A stretch of 64,000 nucleotides of DNA from NCBI GenBank assembly GCA_901457705.2, contig LR590083.2, positions 1,116,597-1,180,596 on the forward strand. Reading direction: 5' to 3'. This document shows, piece by piece, positions 36,373 to 44,690 of this stretch (position 1 is its first letter; each line of letters opens with the position of its first letter). The notes under the pieces were generated by a model. That model was not told where the DNA came from. It worked only from the letters and a program-made list of their open reading frames with translations, and searched no databases. The stretch comes from Beijerinckiaceae bacterium RH AL1 (GTDB taxonomy: Bacteria; Pseudomonadota; Alphaproteobacteria; Rhizobiales; Beijerinckiaceae). The position numbers and the translations under genes are program-made.

Positions 36373-39300
36373 TCAAGACGCCTCCAGCATCTCCTCGGCC
36401 TCGGCGAGCGCCACGGAGACGAGCTGGCTGACGCCGCGCTCGGCCATGGTCACGCCGAACAGCCGGTCCATCCGCGCCATGGTGATCGGGTTATGGGTGA
36501 TCGCGATGAAGCGGGTGTCCGTCTTCTTGCGCATCTCGTCGACGAGGTCGCAGAAGCGCTCGACGTTCGAATCGTCGAGCGGCGCGTCGACCTCGTCGAG
36601 CACGCAGATCGGCGACGGGTTGGTGAGGAACACCGCGAAGATCAGGCTCATCGCCGTCAGCGCCTGCTCGCCGCCCGACAGCAGCGTCATCACCTGCGGC
36701 TTCTTGCCCGGCGGCCGCGCCAGGATCTCGAGGCCCGCCTCGAGCGGGTCGTCGGACTCGATGAGCTGAAGCTCGGCCGTGCCGCCGCCGAACAGCGACG
36801 TGAACAGGTCCTTGAAGTGCCCGTTGACCGTGTCGAAGGCGCCGAGCAGGCGCTCGCGGCCTTCCTTGTTGAGGCTGGAGATCGCCTGGCGCAGGCGGCG
36901 GATCGCCTCGGTGAGGTCGGCCTTCTCCTTGTCGAGCCCCTCCCGCTGGCCCTCCAGCGAGGCCAGCTCCTCGTCGGCGCGCAGGTTGACGGCGCCGAGC
37001 CGCTCGCGCTCGGCCTTCAGTTGTTCCAGCCGCGCCGCGACGAAGGCCGCTGCCGGGCGCGCCTCGCCGGCCTTGACGCCGGCCATCGCTGGCAGGGCCG
37101 CGGGCTGGCATTCGAGCTCGGCCGCGGCGGTGCGCACCACCGCCTCGAGACGCTGGTCGGCGGCCTCCGCCCGTGCCTCGGCGCGCGCGTTGGCCTCGCG
37201 GGCCTCGGCCATCGCGTCGAGCGCGGCGCGGGCGCCGCGATCGGCCTCGGCCAGCGCCGCCTCGGCGCGGGCACGCGCGTCGGCCGCGGCGCGCAGCCGC
37301 GCCTCCGCCGCCTCGACCTCGGCGAGGATCTGCCGGCGCGCCAGGATGAAGCGGTCCGGCGCCTCGGCGAGCGCGTCGCGCTCCTGCCGCGCTTCGCCGA
37401 GCCGCTCGTCGATCTCGGCGCGATGCGCCGTCGCCTGCGCGCGCCGCGCCTCCCAGGAGGCCAGCTCCTGCGTGATCGCCTCGCGCCGGCGCTCGCGCGC
37501 CTGTCGCTCGCGGGCGATCGCCTGCAGCGTGGCGCGGGTCTCGGTCTCGATGGCGCGGTGCCGGGCGGCCGCATCGCGCGCCGCCTCCACCTCGGCGGCG
37601 ATCGCGTCCGACGGGGCCAGCGCCGCCAGCGCGGCGGCCGCCGCCGCGTCGCGCTGCGCCGCCTCGGCGTGCGCGGCCCTGGCGCTCGCCGCCGCGGCGT
37701 CGAGCGCTGCGAGCTTCGCCGCCGATTCGGCGAGGCGGCGCTCCAGCGCCGCATGCGCCTCGCGCGCCGTCTCGTGCGCGCGCCGCGCGTCGCGTTGTGC
37801 CGTGCGCGCCTGCGCCTCGTGCGCCACCGCGGCGCGCAGGCTCGCCTGCGCGGCGTCGCCGTCGGCCTTGAGCTTGGCCAAGGCCTCGGCGGCGCGTGCG
37901 GCCTCGCCGCGAAGGTCCGCGAGCCGGTTGCGCTCGACGAGGCGGCGCGCCGCCGGCGTCGGCGCCTCGGCGGCCTGGGTGAACCCGTCCCAGCGCCAGA
38001 TGTCGCCCTCGCGCGACACCAGCCGCTGGCCGGGCTTCAACGCGGCGCGCAGGGCCGGGCCTTCGGCGCGGGCGACGACGCCGATCTGGGCGAGGCGGCG
38101 TGCCAGCGCCGGGGCGCCGTGCACGACGCTGGCGAGCGGCGTCGCGCCCTCCGGCAGCGGCGCGTCGCCGGCCTCGGCCGCGCCGCCGGCCCAGTGCGCC
38201 GGCGCGCGCGGGTCCGACGAGGCCTCGAGGTCGTCGCCGAGCGCGGCGCCAAGCGCCGCCTCGAATCCCTTGTCGACCTGCAGCGCATCGGCGATCGGCG
38301 GCCACTTCGCGCCGGCGGCCGACTCCAAGAGCTTGGTCAGCGTGCGCACCTCGGTCTCGAGCCGCTGCGCGGCGCGATCGGCTTCGGCCAGCGGGCCGCG
38401 CCCGGCCTGCTCGGCCTCGCGGGCGCGGGCGAGCGCCTGCTCGGCCTCGCGCGCGGCGGTGTCGGCCGCGGCCATCGCCGCCGCCGCGCTCTGCGCGGTG
38501 GCGGCGGCGGTGGCCAGCCCGTCGCCGGGGTCGGCGCTGGCGCGCAGGCGCGCCAGCGCCGCCTCGGCGTCGGCCAGCTCGCGCGTCAGGCGCGCCAGGC
38601 GCGCCGCTTCGTCGGCGCGGCGCTGCGCAAGCGCGCGGCGCTCGGCGCCGGCATCGGCGAGGCGCGTCTGCGCCGAGGCGAGCGCCGCCTCGGCCTCGAG
38701 GCGGGCGCGCTCGGCCTCGGCGAGCCGGGCCGCGAGGCCCGACTCGTCGGTGGCCTCGCCGCCGACGGCGTCGAGCTCCTCGGCCTCGCCGCCGAGCCGC
38801 GCCAGCATGCTGGCGGCGTCCTCGACGACGGCGGCGTCGCGCTCGAGGTCGCCCTCCATCTCCTTGATGCGCCGCTCGATCTCGGCGAAGCGGCTCTTCG
38901 CGCGCCGCTCCTCGCCGTCGAGCGTTTCGCGGGCGACCACCACTTTCTGCAGCGCAGAGCTCGCCTCGCCCTCGGCCTCGCGCAGGCCGGGCAGCGCATG
39001 CGCGGCGACGGCCTGGTGGCGCGCCGCCTCGCCCTGCAGCCGCGTGCACTCGATGACGGCGGCGCCGGCTTCGGCGAGGCGCCGACGCGCCTCCTCGACC
39101 TCGCGCTCGGCCTCCTCGTGGTCGATCAGCACGGCGAGCGCCTGGGCGCGGCGGATGTCGGCCTGCAGTTCGCGGTAGCGGTGGGCGTGGCGCGCCTGCC
39201 GGCGCAGCCCGTCGCCCTGCGCCGCGATCTGCGCGATGACGTCGTCGATGCGGGTGAGATTGTCCTCAGCGCCCTTGAGGCGCAGCTCGGCCTCGTGGCG

Positions 39301-39828
39301 GCGGGTGTGCAGCCCCGCGACGCCGGCCGCGTCCTCGAGAATGCGGCGTCGGGCCTGCGGCTTGGCGGCGATGATCTCGGCGATCTGGCCCTGCCGCACG
39401 AGCGCCGGCGAGCGGGCGCCGGTGGCCGCGTCGGCGAACAGGATCTGCACGTCGCGGGCGCGCACCTCGCGGCCGTTGATGCGATAGGTCGAGCCCTGCT
39501 CGCGCTCGATGCGGCGGGTGATCTCGAGCACGTCGGCATCGTTGAAGGCGGCCGGCGCGGTCCGGCTCGAATTGTCGAGCGTGAGGCCGACCTCGGCGAC
39601 GTTGCGGGCCGGACGGTCGCCGGCGCCGGAGAAGATGACGTCGTCCATGCCGGAGGCGCGCATGCTCTTGTACGAGCTTTCGCCCATCACCCAGCGCAGC
39701 GCCTCGACGAGGTTCGACTTGCCGCAGCCGTTCGGTCCGACGACGCCCGTCAGGCCCGGCTGGATGTCGAAATCGTACGCCTCGACGAAGCTCTTGAAGC
39801 CGACGAGGCGGAGTTTGGTGAGTTGCAT
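36373..39828 (-). CDS. smc: chromosome segregation ATPase SMC
   Basis: A 1151-residue condensin subunit. The N-terminal Walker A is GPNGCGKSN, with KSMRASGMDDVIFSGAGDR near it. Two long coiled-coil arms, very Ala/Glu/Arg-rich, surround a hinge near residues 500-620. The C-terminal head carries the ABC signature LSGGEQALTAMSLIFAVFL and Walker B PICVLDEVDAPLDDSNV. Length is normal. The coiled coil gives long open frames on all strands, which are not genes. It is upstream of atpI. Confidence 0.97.
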   Translation of the reverse strand: MQLTKLRLVGFKSFVEAYDFDIQPGLTGVVGPNGCGKSNLVEALRWVMGESSYKSMRASGMDDVIFSGAGDRPARNVAEVGLTLDNSSRTAPAAFNDADVLEITRRIEREQGSTYRINGREVRARDVQILFADAATGARSPALVRQGQIAEIIAAKPQARRRILEDAAGVAGLHTRRHEAELRLKGAEDNLTRIDDVIAQIAAQGDGLRRQARHAHRYRELQADIRRAQALAVLIDHEEAEREVEEARRRLAEAGAAVIECTRLQGEAARHQAVAAHALPGLREAEGEASSALQKVVVARETLDGEERRAKSRFAEIERRIKEMEGDLERDAAVVEDAASMLARLGGEAEELDAVGGEATDESGLAARLAEAERARLEAEAALASAQTRLADAGAERRALAQRRADEAARLARLTRELADAEAALARLRASADPGDGLATAAATAQSAAAAMAAADTAAREAEQALARAREAEQAGRGPLAEADRAAQRLETEVRTLTKLLESAAGAKWPPIADALQVDKGFEAALGAALGDDLEASSDPRAPAHWAGGAAEAGDAPLPEGATPLASVVHGAPALARRLAQIGVVARAEGPALRAALKPGQRLVSREGDIWRWDGFTQAAEAPTPAARRLVERNRLADLRGEAARAAEALAKLKADGDAAQASLRAAVAHEAQARTAQRDARRAHETAREAHAALERRLAESAAKLAALDAAAASARAAHAEAAQRDAAAAAALAALAPSDAIAAEVEAARDAAARHRAIETETRATLQAIARERQARERRREAITQELASWEARRAQATAHRAEIDERLGEARQERDALAEAPDRFILARRQILAEVEAAEARLRAAADARARAEAALAEADRGARAALDAMAEAREANARAEARAEAADQRLEAVVRTAAAELECQPAALPAMAGVKAGEARPAAAFVAARLEQLKAERERLGAVNLRADEELASLEGQREGLDKEKADLTEAIRRLRQAISSLNKEGRERLLGAFDTVNGHFKDLFTSLFGGGTAELQLIESDDPLEAGLEILARPPGKKPQVMTLLSGGEQALTAMSLIFAVFLTNPSPICVLDEVDAPLDDSNVERFCDLVDEMRKKTDTRFIAITHNPITMARMDRLFGVTMAERGVSQLVSVALAEAEEMLEAS

Positions 39829-39915
39829 GACCGCCCGATTCTTTGGACCGTCAGCGTGCGCGAAACGCCGGGCGGTGCAAGACCGGCGGGCGACTCGGCT
39901 GTGCGGAACGCGCCG

Positions 39916-40224
39916 TCAGAAGCGCGGGTAGCAGAGCGGCACGCCGGGGCGCGGGTCGCGATAGTAGCCGCGCGGGCAGGGCGGCGGCAGGCGCACCGGC
40001 TCCACGACCCGGGGGCCGACCGGCTCGACGACCCGCGGGCCGACGCGGCCGCCGTTCGGCACGCACTCGCCGGGGCCGGCGCGATGGAAGCCCGGGCCGC
40101 AGCCGTCGCGCACCAGCACGATCGGGGCCGCGGCGCGCGCGGTGGCGGCCGGCGCGGCCGGCATCGCCGAAGCGGCGCCGGCGGTGGCGAAGACGAGCGC
40201 AATGGCGGCGCCGAAGCTTTTCAT
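39916..40224 (-). CDS. small secreted GCG_CRPN-type protein
   Basis: A 102-residue secreted protein: signal peptide (about 1-20, AAIALVFATAGAASAMPAAP), then VLVRDGCGPGFHRAGPGECV with the GCG motif of the GCG_CRPN family, then two copies of a nine-residue repeat (GPRVVEPV after Val) and a Cys-Pro-rich end (CPRGYYRDPRPGVPLCYPRF). Four Cys suggest disulfides. Families with this motif are common in methylobacteria and bradyrhizobia and have no known function. It precedes SMC by 87 bases on the same strand. Confidence 0.75.
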   Translation of the reverse strand: MKSFGAAIALVFATAGAASAMPAAPAATARAAAPIVLVRDGCGPGFHRAGPGECVPNGGRVGPRVVEPVGPRVVEPVRLPPPCPRGYYRDPRPGVPLCYPRF

Positions 40225-40346
40225 GTCGGTGGTCCTCCCAGGGTGGCGGAGGCTTAACGCATCTTAAGAGCGAAGCCTATGCACGCTGCCGCGAGCGGCT
40301 GCGGCGGCTTCTCATCGCGGGGCGGATTCGCTACACGGGCGGGGCA

Positions 40347-40422
40347 GGGCGGTTAGCTCAGTTGGTAGAGCATCTCGTTTACACCGAGAGGGTCGGCGGT
40401 TCGAGCCCGTCACCGCCCACCA
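40347..40422 (+). tRNA. tRNA-Val(TAC)
   Basis: A full cloverleaf: acceptor GGGCGGT pairs with ACCGCCC, D-arm TAGCTCAGTTGGTAGAGC, anticodon stem TCTCG/CGAGA around loop TTTACAC with anticodon TAC at 40380-40382, T-arm GGCGGTTCGAGCCCGTC, and an encoded CCA end at 40420-40422. It reads GUA-type valine codons. Confidence 0.97.
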
Positions 40423-40450
40423 GCACAACACACGTGAGACGCTGTCGCGC

Positions 40451-41727
40451 TTGGCTCCCACTGATCTCGCATCGCTCCGGGTGGGCGCCACGGCCGGCGT
40501 CACGCGCCTGGACCTCAGCGGCTGCGACCTCGCGGAGGTGCCGCCCGAGGTGTTCGAGCGTGCCGAGACCTTGGAGGCGCTCGACCTCTCCGGCAATCGC
40601 CTCACCGATCTGCCGGACGATTTTGCGAAGCTGACGCGGCTGCGGCGGCTGTTCTGCTCGCACAATCCCTTTCGTGTGCTGCCGGGGGTGCTCGGCCAGT
40701 GTCCGCAGCTCAGCCAGATCGGCTTTCGCGGCTGCGGCCTGCGCGAGCTGCCGCTCGACGCGCTGCCGCCCACGGTCCGCTGGCTCACCCTGACTGACAA
40801 CGCGCTGCACGACTTGCCGCCTCGACTTGGAGAGCGGACCTCGCTGCAGAAGCTGATGCTCGCCGGCAACAGGTTGCAGGCGCTGCCGGAGTCCCTGGCC
40901 GGCGCGCCGCGGCTCGAGCTGCTGCGCGTCGCCGCGAACGATCTCGAGGCGCTGCCCTCCTGGCTCGCGGAGATGCCGGCCCTGAGCTGGCTGGCCTTCG
41001 CGGGCAACCCCGCCGAGGCGCGCCGGTCGGACGCGCCGAGCCGCGACGTCGCGTGGGCGGAGCTCGAGCTCGGGGCCCTGCTCGGCGAGGGCGCCTCGGG
41101 GCGCATCCATGCCGCGCGCTGGGCCGGCGACCAGGACGTCGCGGTCAAGCTCTTCAAGGGCGCGATGACCAGCGACGGCCTGCCCGAGCGCGAGCGTGCG
41201 GCGAGCCTCGCCGCCGGGCTGCATCCAAACCTCGTCGGGGCGATCGGACGGCTGACAGGGCATCCCGAGGACGTCGAAGGGCTCGTCATGCCGCTGCTCC
41301 CGGCGCACTGGCGCGTCCTCGCCGGGCCGCCCAGTGCGGAGAGCTGCAGCCGCGACGTCTATGCCGCCGATTGCACGCTGCCCATCGAGGTCGCGCTGCG
41401 CATCGCGGGCGGCGTCGGCGCCGCGGCGGCGCATCTTCACGCGCGCGGCCTGATGCACGGCGATCTCTATGCGCACAACACGCTGTGGGACGGCGCGTCC
41501 GGCGAGGCGCGGCTCGGCGACTTCGGCGCGGCGACGTTCCTCGCGGGCGCGCAGCAACGGCTGACGCGCTGCGAGGTCCGCGCCTGGGCATCCTCCTCGG
41601 CGAGCTTCTCGACATCAGCGATGGCGAGGCGCCCGCGCGCGTTCGCGATCTGCAGCGGCAGTGCGTGGCGGCCGATCCGTCGTCGCGGCCGACGATGCGC
41701 GACGCGCTGGACGCGCTTGCGGGCTGA
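40451..41727 (+). pseudogene. leucine-rich repeat protein kinase, interrupted by one frameshift
   Basis: The frame from TTG 40451 encodes about eight leucine-rich repeats (about residues 18-190: LEALDLSGNRLTDLPDDFAK and kin) and a protein kinase domain with LGEGASGRIHAARW, VAVKLFKG, HGDLYAHN and GDFGAATF. Near 41582 the frame breaks; one extra C in the run (GCGCCTGGG to GCGCCCTGGG) restores EVRALGILLGELLDIS and a normal kinase C-terminus ending at 41727, about 425 residues. Catalytic residues are kept. Similar LRR-kinases are known in proteobacteria, role unknown. The frameshift may be an assembly error. It begins 28 bases after tRNA-Val. Confidence 0.78.
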
Positions 41728-41822
41728 AGGGCGGGCCCGCGCGCCCTTGCCATCGTCCCGGCAACATGACATCCGGCTGCCGCAGCCGACGTCAGTTTGG
41801 CGCCAACCGGAGGGACCTCGCC

Positions 41823-43115
41823 ATGGCGCGCGGCGTGATCAAGGCACGGCACGCGGTCCTTCTGCTGCTCTGCGTGATGTACTTCCTGACCTACATGGAC
41901 CGGGTCAACGTCTCCACGGCAGCCGAGGCGTTCGGCAAGGACCTCGGCTTCAGCGACACGCAGGTCGGCCTCGTCTTCTCGCTCTTCGCCTATCCCTATC
42001 TCGTGTTCCAGATCGTCGGCGGCTGGTTCGCCGATCGCTTCGGGCCGCGCTGGACCCTTGCCGTCTGCTGCATGGTGTGGGCTGCCGCCACCGTGTTCAC
42101 CGGGCTCGCGACGGGCATCTACTCGATGGTGTTCGCGCGGCTGCTGCTCGGCCTCGGCGAGGGCGCGACGCTGCCCGTCGCGACGCGCGCCATGGCCGAC
42201 TGGCTGCCGGGCGGCAAGTCCGGATGGGCGCAGGGCCTCACGCATGCCGCCGCGCGGCTCGGCAATGCGGCGACGCCGCCGCTCGTCGCCGCGCTCATCA
42301 TCGCGACGTCGTGGCGCGGCGCGTTCGTCATCACCGGGCTCGGGTCGGCGGCCTGGGCGATCGTTTGGTTCTGGTACTATCGCGACGATCCGCGCCGCCA
42401 TCCCGCGATGACGATGGAGGACGAGGCGATGCTGCCGCCGCCGCGCGAGCTGGCCGCGCGCCGGCCAATCCCGTGGATGCGCCTCGCCAGGCGCATGGCG
42501 CCGGTTACCTTCACCTACTTCTGCTACGGCTGGACGCTGTGGACGTTCCTGAGCTGGATGCCGAAGTTCATGCTCCACCAGTATCATCTCGACCTGAAGC
42601 ACTCGGCGCTGTTCGCCTCGATCGTGTTCCTCGGCGGCATGATCGGCGATGCGCTCGGCGGCCTCATCAGCGACCGCATCCTGCGCGCGACGGGCAGCCT
42701 CGTGCGGGCCCGACGCGACCTCGTCGTCGCCTGCCTGCTGCTGTCGCTCGTCAGCTCCATTCCCATCCTGTTCGTGCACGACGCGACGTCGGCGGCGCTG
42801 ACGCTCGGCGCCGCGTTCTTTTTCGCCGAGATGACGATCGGCGCGATGTGGGCGACGCCGATGGACATCGCGCCGCAGCTTGCCGGCACTGCGAGCGGGC
42901 TCATGAACTGCGGCTCGGCGCTCGCGGCGATCATCTCGCCGACCGTGTTCGGCGTGATCATCGACAGGACGGGCAGCTGGCCGTTGCCGTTCGTCGGCAC
43001 GATGATCCTGATGGCGGCCGGTGCGGTAGGGGCCTTCTGCATGCATCCGGAGCGGCCGTTCGACGCCGAGCCGAGGCCGCCGATGCCGGGCGCGCTCAAG
43101 CTCGGGTTGCGATGA
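41823..43115 (+). CDS. MFS transporter, anion:cation symporter family
   Basis: A 430-residue twelve-TM carrier. The N-terminus VMYFLTYMDRVNVSTAAEAF matches the anion:cation symporter family (sugar acids, tartrate, phthalate, nicotinate). The TM2-3 loop reads GGWFADRFGPRWTL and the central loop PWMRLARRMAPV. ATG 41823 follows GGAGGG by eight bases. Downstream genes (VOC, propeller, dehydrogenase) on the same strand suggest an organic or sugar acid substrate, not provable here. Confidence 0.87.
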   Translation: MARGVIKARHAVLLLLCVMYFLTYMDRVNVSTAAEAFGKDLGFSDTQVGLVFSLFAYPYLVFQIVGGWFADRFGPRWTLAVCCMVWAAATVFTGLATGIYSMVFARLLLGLGEGATLPVATRAMADWLPGGKSGWAQGLTHAAARLGNAATPPLVAALIIATSWRGAFVITGLGSAAWAIVWFWYYRDDPRRHPAMTMEDEAMLPPPRELAARRPIPWMRLARRMAPVTFTYFCYGWTLWTFLSWMPKFMLHQYHLDLKHSALFASIVFLGGMIGDALGGLISDRILRATGSLVRARRDLVVACLLLSLVSSIPILFVHDATSAALTLGAAFFFAEMTIGAMWATPMDIAPQLAGTASGLMNCGSALAAIISPTVFGVIIDRTGSWPLPFVGTMILMAAGAVGAFCMHPERPFDAEPRPPMPGALKLGLR

Positions 43116-43163
43116 CCGGCGCGGCGTGCCAGCAGACCGATCGATATCCAACGAAAGACCGCC

Positions 43164-43580
43164 ATGCCGCTCAAGGTCCACGGCCTCGACCACATCGTCA
43201 TCAACGTTCGCGACGTCGAGGCGTCGGCGCAGTGGTACCAGAGGGTGCTCGGCGTCGAGCGCGAAGACTTCGATCCGGGCCAGGGCAAGCCGCGTCGCGT
43301 CTCGATCAAGTTCGGCCGGCAGAAGATCAACCTGCGCCCGATCGACACGGATGCGGCGGTCTGGCTCACCGGGCGGCAGCCGATGCCGGGCAGCGACGAT
43401 CTCTGCTTTCTGACCGACAGCGCGCCGGAGGACGTGGTGCGACACTTCGGCGACAACGGCGTCGCGATCGAGGAAGGACCGGTGACTAAGCAGGGCGCGC
43501 TCGGGCCGCTGCGCTCCGTCTACTGTCGCGATCCCGACGGCAACCTCGTCGAGGTGGCGAGCTACGCGGACGCGCCGTGA
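43164..43580 (+). CDS. VOC (glyoxalase/bleomycin resistance) family protein
   Basis: A 138-residue metal-site fold protein: HGLDHIVINVRDVEASAQWY opens with the His ligand, RVSIKFGRQKINLRP follows, and YCRDPDGNLVEVASY supplies the C-terminal Glu. This is the single-module VOC type. Members include dioxygenases, lyases and epimerases, so the reaction is open. It follows the MFS gene by 48 bases and likely belongs to the same operon. Confidence 0.85.
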   Translation: MPLKVHGLDHIVINVRDVEASAQWYQRVLGVEREDFDPGQGKPRRVSIKFGRQKINLRPIDTDAAVWLTGRQPMPGSDDLCFLTDSAPEDVVRHFGDNGVAIEEGPVTKQGALGPLRSVYCRDPDGNLVEVASYADAP

Positions 43581-43679
43581 GTCCCGCAGGCCTCTGCCGA
43601 AGGGCATAACCAAGCTGTGATCGCGTCGACCTTCCCCGAAGCGGCTGCGCGGTCCAGCTTAGCCCCGGGAGAGGCGTCC

Positions 43680-44663
43680 ATGATCGGTCCGCGTGGCACG
43701 GCTTCGAAGCCGACGGCCTATCAACTCACTGGGATGCTCGCCGCGCTGCTTCTCGTCGGCGCCGGCGCGTACGCGGCCGACGCGCCGATCGAGCTGCCCG
43801 GCCCGCGCGCGGCGCCCGAAAGCATCACCTCGACGTCGGATGGGACGCTCTATGTCGGGAGCTTCGCGGAGGGCGGCGTCACGCGGATCCGGAAGGGCGA
43901 GAAGCCGGAGATCTGGATCAAGCCCGGGGCCTACGACACGCGATCCATCCTCGGGGTGCTCGCCGACGAGGCGCACGGCAAGCTTTGGGCGTGCTCCAAC
44001 GATCTTTCCGCGCGCGGCGTTGCCGGCCCGAGCGACGTGAAGGGCTCGTTCGTCAAGGCGTTCGACGTGAAGAGCGGGGCGCTCGTCACCAGCGCCAAGC
44101 TACCCGGCGATCGTACGCTCTGCAACGATATCGCGATCGGGCGGGATGGCGCGGCCTACGTCACCAACTCGCTGCAGCCCGACATCCTCAGGCTGAAGCC
44201 GGGCTCCAACACGCTCGAGGTCTGGGCGCACGATCCGCAGCTCGCGCCGCCGGGCGACGGCAGCTCCGGCCTCGACGGCATCGCCTTCGACGACGAGGGC
44301 AACCTCTATGTCGACCTGTTCGTCGCGGCGCAGCTCTTCCGCGTCGACGTGAAGGACGGCAAGCCCGACCGCGTCGTGCACCTCGCGCCTTCGCGCCCGC
44401 TGAAGCTGACCGACGCGATCCGCCCCCTCGGCGACGGCTCGTATCTCCTCATCGAGGGCGCGGGGCGTCTCGACCGCCTCACCGTCAGCGGCGATGAGGC
44501 GAAGGTCGACACCATCAAGGACGGCTTCATCGGACCGACCGGCGCGACGAAGGTCGGCGCGACAGCCTGGGTCTCCGAAGGCCGTCTCGCCGAGATCGTG
44601 CATCCGACGGGACGTCCCTTGAAGCCGTTCAAGATCTATCCCGTCGCTCTCCCAAAACCCTAG
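43680..44663 (+). CDS. secreted SMP-30/gluconolactonase-like propeller protein
   Basis: A 327-residue protein with a signal peptide (LTGMLAALLLVGAGAYAADA) and a six-bladed propeller: SITSTSDGTLYVGSFAEGGV, DIAIGRDGAAYVTNS, GLDGIAFDDEGNLYVDLF, GPTGATKVGATAWVSEGRLA. The pattern fits the SMP-30/lactonase superfamily. ATG 43680 follows GAGAGG. It would act in the periplasm, possibly opening a lactone made by the dehydrogenase encoded next, a reasonable but unproven pairing. Confidence 0.75.
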   Translation: MIGPRGTASKPTAYQLTGMLAALLLVGAGAYAADAPIELPGPRAAPESITSTSDGTLYVGSFAEGGVTRIRKGEKPEIWIKPGAYDTRSILGVLADEAHGKLWACSNDLSARGVAGPSDVKGSFVKAFDVKSGALVTSAKLPGDRTLCNDIAIGRDGAAYVTNSLQPDILRLKPGSNTLEVWAHDPQLAPPGDGSSGLDGIAFDDEGNLYVDLFVAAQLFRVDVKDGKPDRVVHLAPSRPLKLTDAIRPLGDGSYLLIEGAGRLDRLTVSGDEAKVDTIKDGFIGPTGATKVGATAWVSEGRLAEIVHPTGRPLKPFKIYPVALPKP

Positions 44664-44690
44664 CCCGCCAGCTTTCAGCAGAGGACTGCC

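Noticed and set aside
36085-40257. A very long plus-strand open frame (about 1390 codons) opposite smc
   Set aside because: It mirrors the Ala/Glu/Arg-rich coiled coil of SMC in a high-GC genome, has Leu/Arg/Gly-rich low-information content and no domain. Similar antisense frames occur over lon and ctaD.
40254-40267. TTAACGCATCTTAA near tRNA-Val as a third CtrA box
   Set aside because: The spacing is six bases, not seven, so it does not match the full-site consensus.
40451-43489. One continuous frame of about 1012 codons across the LRR-kinase and MFS genes
   Set aside because: After 41582 it runs out of frame with the kinase and reads the MFS gene in the wrong frame; the continuity is a by-product of the frameshift.
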